Shown: positions 5,232 to 8,194 of the stretch, in pieces
How the letters are laid out: the number at the start of each line of letters is the position of its first letter
Numbering within the stretch: position 1 is the first letter of the stretch
Origin: an uncultured Collinsella sp.
Lineage (GTDB): Bacteria > Actinomycetota > Coriobacteriia > Coriobacteriales > Coriobacteriaceae
Assembly: GCA_900548935.1 (NCBI GenBank)
Contig: URMR01000081.1
Coordinates: 1 to 8,194, forward strand
DNA length: 8,194 nt
Reading direction: 5' to 3'
Translations under genes and position numbers: made by a program
Notes under the pieces: model-generated
What the model was told of the DNA's origin: nothing
The model's input: only the letters and a program-made list of their open reading frames with translations
Database searches by the model: none

Positions 5232-7088
5232 ATGATTGAGCTGCTCAGGCGTTTTGGTGGCAAGTTTCGCCGGTATATGGTGATTGGTCCTGCGTGCAAG
5301 CTGATCGAAGTGATTTTTGACCTGCTTACGCCGCTGGTGATTGCGCAGATGATCGATAAGGGCATCGGCGCGCACGATGTCAACGCCGTTATCCACTACG
5401 GCATGGTACTTGGCGCCATGGCCGTGATCGGCATCTCGTTTACGCTTGTCTGCCAAAAGATGGCGGCACTGACCTCGCAGGGCATGGGCACCGACATTCG
5501 CGGCGCGCTCTACGAGCACATCAACAAGCTGAGCTACGCCGAGCTCGACCGCTTTGGTACGCCGTCGCTCATCACGCGCATTACCAACGACGTCAACCAG
5601 GTGCAGCTCGCTGTGGCGCTGGGCGTGCGCATGCTCATCCGCTGGCCTTTCCTGGCGGTGGGCTCCATGGTCGCGGCCCTTGCCATCGACCTTAAGCTCG
5701 GCGTGATCTTTTTGATTTGCACGCCCGCCATCGGCTTGGTGTTTTGGTTTGTCATGGCGCGCTGCATTCCGTATTACAAGCAGCTGCAGGCAAAGCTCGA
5801 TCGCATCGCGCTCATTTGCCGCGAGGGGCTTTCGGGCGCCCGCGTGGTCCGCGCGTTTGTGCGCGAGGGTCACGAACGTGAGCGTTTTGCCCAGGCGGCC
5901 GATGACCAGGCACATGTTGCCATCGCGGTGGGCAAGCTCTCGTCGGTCCTTAACCCCGTAACGTTTTTGGTGATGAACCTTGGTGTGTGCACCATCCTGT
6001 GGGTGGGCGGCATCCAGGTCAACGTGGGTGAGCTTACGCAGGGCCAGGTCATGGCGTTTGTGAACTACATGACGCAGACCCTGACCTCCATCGTCTACGT
6101 CGCCAACCTGGTCGTTGTCTTTACCAAGGCGAGCGCCAGTGCGTCGCGTATCAATGAGGTGCTCAACTGCGAGCCGAGCATCACCGACGAGGGCAACCAG
6201 CCGGTCGCGCTGCCCGAGCCGAGCGAACTGGCGGGCGGCGCTGTTCCGGTCCCTGCGCTGAGCTTTGACCATGCGAGCTTCTCGTTTGGCGCCGGCGCGG
6301 CCAATGCTGTCAACGATGTGACCCTGGAGCTCCCGCTGGGCAAGACGCTCGGCATTATTGGCGGTACGGGCAGTGGTAAGTCCACGCTCGTCTCGCTTAT
6401 TCCGCGCCTGTACGATGCGGGCACCGGCAGCGTGAGCGTGATGGGTACCGACGTGCGCACCTGGCCGCTCGACCAGCTGCGCCACGTGGTCGCGACCGTC
6501 CCACAGCGCGCGTCGCTGACGAGTGGCACCATCCGTAGCAACCTGAACTGGCGTGACGAGTCGGCGACCGACGAGGAACTCTGGGCGGCACTCGACATGG
6601 CGCAGGCGAGCGAGTTCGTGCGCAACAAGCCGCAGGGGCTCGACGCCCCGGTCGAGGCGGGCGGCAAGAACTTTAGCGGTGGCCAACGCCAGCGCCTGAC
6701 CATTGCGCGTGCCCTGGTGGGCTCGCCGCAGATTCTGATCATGGATGACTCCGCCTCGGCGCTCGACTTTAAGACCGACGCGGCGCTTCGCCATGCCATT
6801 CGCGAGCGCAGCATGCGCGGTGCTGCCGAGGACAGTCTGCCACTGACTACGGTCATCGTAAGCCAGCGCGTCTCGACCGTGCGTGACGCCGACATGATCT
6901 GCGTGCTCGATCACGGCTCGGTTGCGGGCTTGGGCACGCACGATGAGCTGTACGCGACCTGTCAGCTCTATCGCGAGATCTGCCAGTCGCAGCTTCGCCG
7001 CGAGGAGCTCGAGGGCCAGCAGGGGAGCGCGGCGCCCGCGCCCGCCCCGATCGCCCCCGCATCCGTCTGCGCAAAGGAGGGCTGCTAA
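5232..7088 (+). CDS. ABC exporter half-transporter, first subunit (degenerate nucleotide-binding site)
   Basis: The 618-residue protein is a fused membrane and ATPase half-transporter of the multidrug/lipid exporter (MdlA/LmrA-like) class. Six membrane segments fit at about 15-41, 53-75, 133-153, 156-176, 237-261 and 272-298. The ATPase domain (from about 345) has Walker A GGTGSGKST (377-385), signature FSGGQ (481-485) and Walker B ILIMDD (501-506). The catalytic Glu after Walker B is Asp506, and the switch His is Gln545 (VSQRVS). By family knowledge (e.g. TM287 of TM287/288, BmrC-type proteins) these changes mark the subunit carrying the poorly hydrolysing site of a heterodimer. The ATG at 5232 has AGGGAG nine bases upstream; an in-frame TTG at 5199 is possible but would be almost leaderless. 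The C-terminus ends in an Ala/Pro-rich tail. Substrate cannot be inferred. It forms an operon with the next gene. Confidence 0.93.
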   Translation: MIELLRRFGGKFRRYMVIGPACKLIEVIFDLLTPLVIAQMIDKGIGAHDVNAVIHYGMVLGAMAVIGISFTLVCQKMAALTSQGMGTDIRGALYEHINKLSYAELDRFGTPSLITRITNDVNQVQLAVALGVRMLIRWPFLAVGSMVAALAIDLKLGVIFLICTPAIGLVFWFVMARCIPYYKQLQAKLDRIALICREGLSGARVVRAFVREGHERERFAQAADDQAHVAIAVGKLSSVLNPVTFLVMNLGVCTILWVGGIQVNVGELTQGQVMAFVNYMTQTLTSIVYVANLVVVFTKASASASRINEVLNCEPSITDEGNQPVALPEPSELAGGAVPVPALSFDHASFSFGAGAANAVNDVTLELPLGKTLGIIGGTGSGKSTLVSLIPRLYDAGTGSVSVMGTDVRTWPLDQLRHVVATVPQRASLTSGTIRSNLNWRDESATDEELWAALDMAQASEFVRNKPQGLDAPVEAGGKNFSGGQRQRLTIARALVGSPQILIMDDSASALDFKTDAALRHAIRERSMRGAAEDSLPLTTVIVSQRVSTVRDADMICVLDHGSVAGLGTHDELYATCQLYREICQSQLRREELEGQQGSAAPAPAPIAPASVCAKEGC

Positions 7089-8194
7089 ATGAATCCGTAC
7101 ACTTCTTCCGGTTCGGTCGCCACGATGACGGCCAACGTGTCCGGCAACGATAGCCTCAACGACCTGGGCGACGGCCCGCGCCAGCCCGGCGACCCCGAAC
7201 GTTATCCCGTGGGTGCGGTGACTCGCCGCCTGATGGGTTACGTCCGCCCGCACCGCATTTCGTTTGTAGCGTCGTTTGTGAGTGCCGCCATCTCCGTGAT
7301 TTTGCAGCTCTACACACCTATTCTCATCGGCGAGGGCATCGACCTGATCGTCGCCGCCGGGCAGGTGGACTTCGACGCGCTGCTGCCGCTTGTCACCAAG
7401 CTCGCGATTGTCGTCGTAGGTGCCGCGGCCTTCCAGTGGCTGCAGGGCTACTGCGTCAACCGCCTGTCCTACGAGACGGTGCGCGACATGCGCGTGGAGG
7501 CGAGCGACAAGCTCAGCCGCATGCCGCTCAGCTTTATCGACAGCCACGCCCACGGCGACCTCATGAGCCGCGTGGTCAACGACGTCGATCAGGTGGGTGA
7601 CGGCCTGCTGCAGGGCTTTACACAGCTCTTTACCGGCGTCATCACCATCGTTGGCACGCTCGCGTTTATGCTCTCCATTAACCTGACCATGACGCTCGTG
7701 GTGGTACTCGTCACGCCGCTTTCCATTTTTGCAGCCGGCGCCATCGCCAAGCTTTCCAACAAAAGCTTTACGGCACAGCAGCGTATTCAAGGGCAGCTCG
7801 GCGGTCATATCGAGGAGTACGTGGGCGAGCAAAAGCTGGTTGATGCGTTTGCCTATGGCCCCAACGCCCAGCAGCGCTTCGACGCGCTCAACGCCGAACT
7901 CTATACGGCAGGGGAGCGCGCGCAGTTTATGGGCTCGCTTTCCAACCCCGGTACGCGCTTTATCAACAACATCATCTATGCCGTGGTCGCTGTGATCGGC
8001 TGCGTGGGCGTGATCACGGGCGTGCCGGCGGCGCTTACGGTGGGCGGCGTACAGATCTTCCTGTCCTACGCCAACCAGTACACCAAGCCGTTCAACGAAA
8101 TATCGGGAGTCATAACCGAGTTTCAGAACGCTTTGGCGTGCGCGGCAAGACTTTTTGAGCTTATACACGAAAAATCCCAGCCGGCCGACGGTTC
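7089..8194 (+). CDS. ABC exporter half-transporter, second subunit (3' end outside window)
   Basis: The frame opens with ATG immediately after the TAA of the preceding subunit (no spacer) and has AAAGGAGG eight bases upstream, so the two are almost certainly co-translated and form the heterodimer. 368 codons are visible, covering a ~45-residue hydrophilic N-terminal extension and the six-helix membrane domain (first helices about 57-80 and 100-120). Typical exporter coupling-region sequence is visible: LSRMPLSFIDSHAHGDLMSR followed by NDVDQVGDGL, and later YANQYTKPFNEI. The ATPase domain, expected to carry the intact catalytic Glu and His, lies beyond the edge. Codons 338-359 include several rare codons unlike the rest of the gene. 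Assignment to the exporter family is firm; substrate is unknown. Confidence 0.92.
   Translation, partial: MNPYTSSGSVATMTANVSGNDSLNDLGDGPRQPGDPERYPVGAVTRRLMGYVRPHRISFVASFVSAAISVILQLYTPILIGEGIDLIVAAGQVDFDALLPLVTKLAIVVVGAAAFQWLQGYCVNRLSYETVRDMRVEASDKLSRMPLSFIDSHAHGDLMSRVVNDVDQVGDGLLQGFTQLFTGVITIVGTLAFMLSINLTMTLVVVLVTPLSIFAAGAIAKLSNKSFTAQQRIQGQLGGHIEEYVGEQKLVDAFAYGPNAQQRFDALNAELYTAGERAQFMGSLSNPGTRFINNIIYAVVAVIGCVGVITGVPAALTVGGVQIFLSYANQYTKPFNEISGVITEFQNALACAARLFELIHEKSQPADG

Noticed and set aside
5187..8168. A 993-codon open frame on the minus strand
   Set aside because: It is exactly antisense to the two ABC transporter genes. Its His/Arg/Ala-rich translation matches no family, and long antisense frames are expected opposite GC-rich coding sequence.

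Overview
The window reads as a piece of a high-G+C, anaerobic actinobacterial chromosome. A Coriobacteriia relative such as Collinsella is my best guess. The reasons are a PFOR-type pyruvate oxidoreductase (anaerobic pyruvate metabolism), GC-rich codon use, a small bacterial SRP RNA, and intergenic spaces full of GC-rich hairpins. The taxon is an inference from style and gene content, not from a marker gene.

Layout. (1) 2-529: the 3' end of a pyruvate:ferredoxin oxidoreductase gene, closed by a strong hairpin terminator. (2) 530-1082: a non-coding stretch with two further terminator-like hairpins and a ~213-bp element bounded by 30-bp inverted repeats, which looks like a small non-autonomous repeat. 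(3) 1083-1634 (-): lemA, and divergent from it a TetR-type regulator (1846-2430, +), with a ~210-bp promoter region between them. (4) 2434-2523 (-): tRNA-Ser(UGA), packed three bases from the regulator's stop codon. (5) 2575-4356 (+): one uninterrupted reading frame joining a complete TadA-type tRNA adenosine deaminase to a complete class-II glycerate kinase. (6) 4357-4740: no gene, but three unrelated inverted-repeat structures in a row. (7) 4748-4906: the SRP (4.5S-type) RNA gene with a clear promoter and terminator. (8) 4907-5231: non-coding, with weak structure and a promoter. (9) 5232-8194 (+): two translationally coupled half-transporter genes of a heterodimeric ABC exporter. The second gene is cut by the window edge.

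How they fit together. The ABC pair is an operon: an ATG directly follows the TAA of the first gene and has a strong Shine-Dalgarno. The first subunit has the replaced catalytic residues expected of the degenerate half of a heterodimeric exporter. The order tadA then SRP RNA matches a neighbourhood I recall from Gram-positive bacteria (tadA, scr/ffs, dnaX, recR). Here glycerate kinase has been added in frame to the end of tadA, and an ABC operon, not dnaX, follows the SRP RNA. The items most worth a second look are the TadA-glycerate kinase fusion, the several intergenic inverted-repeat elements, and a short block of unusual codons near the right edge. I found no CRISPR array, transposase or phage gene.
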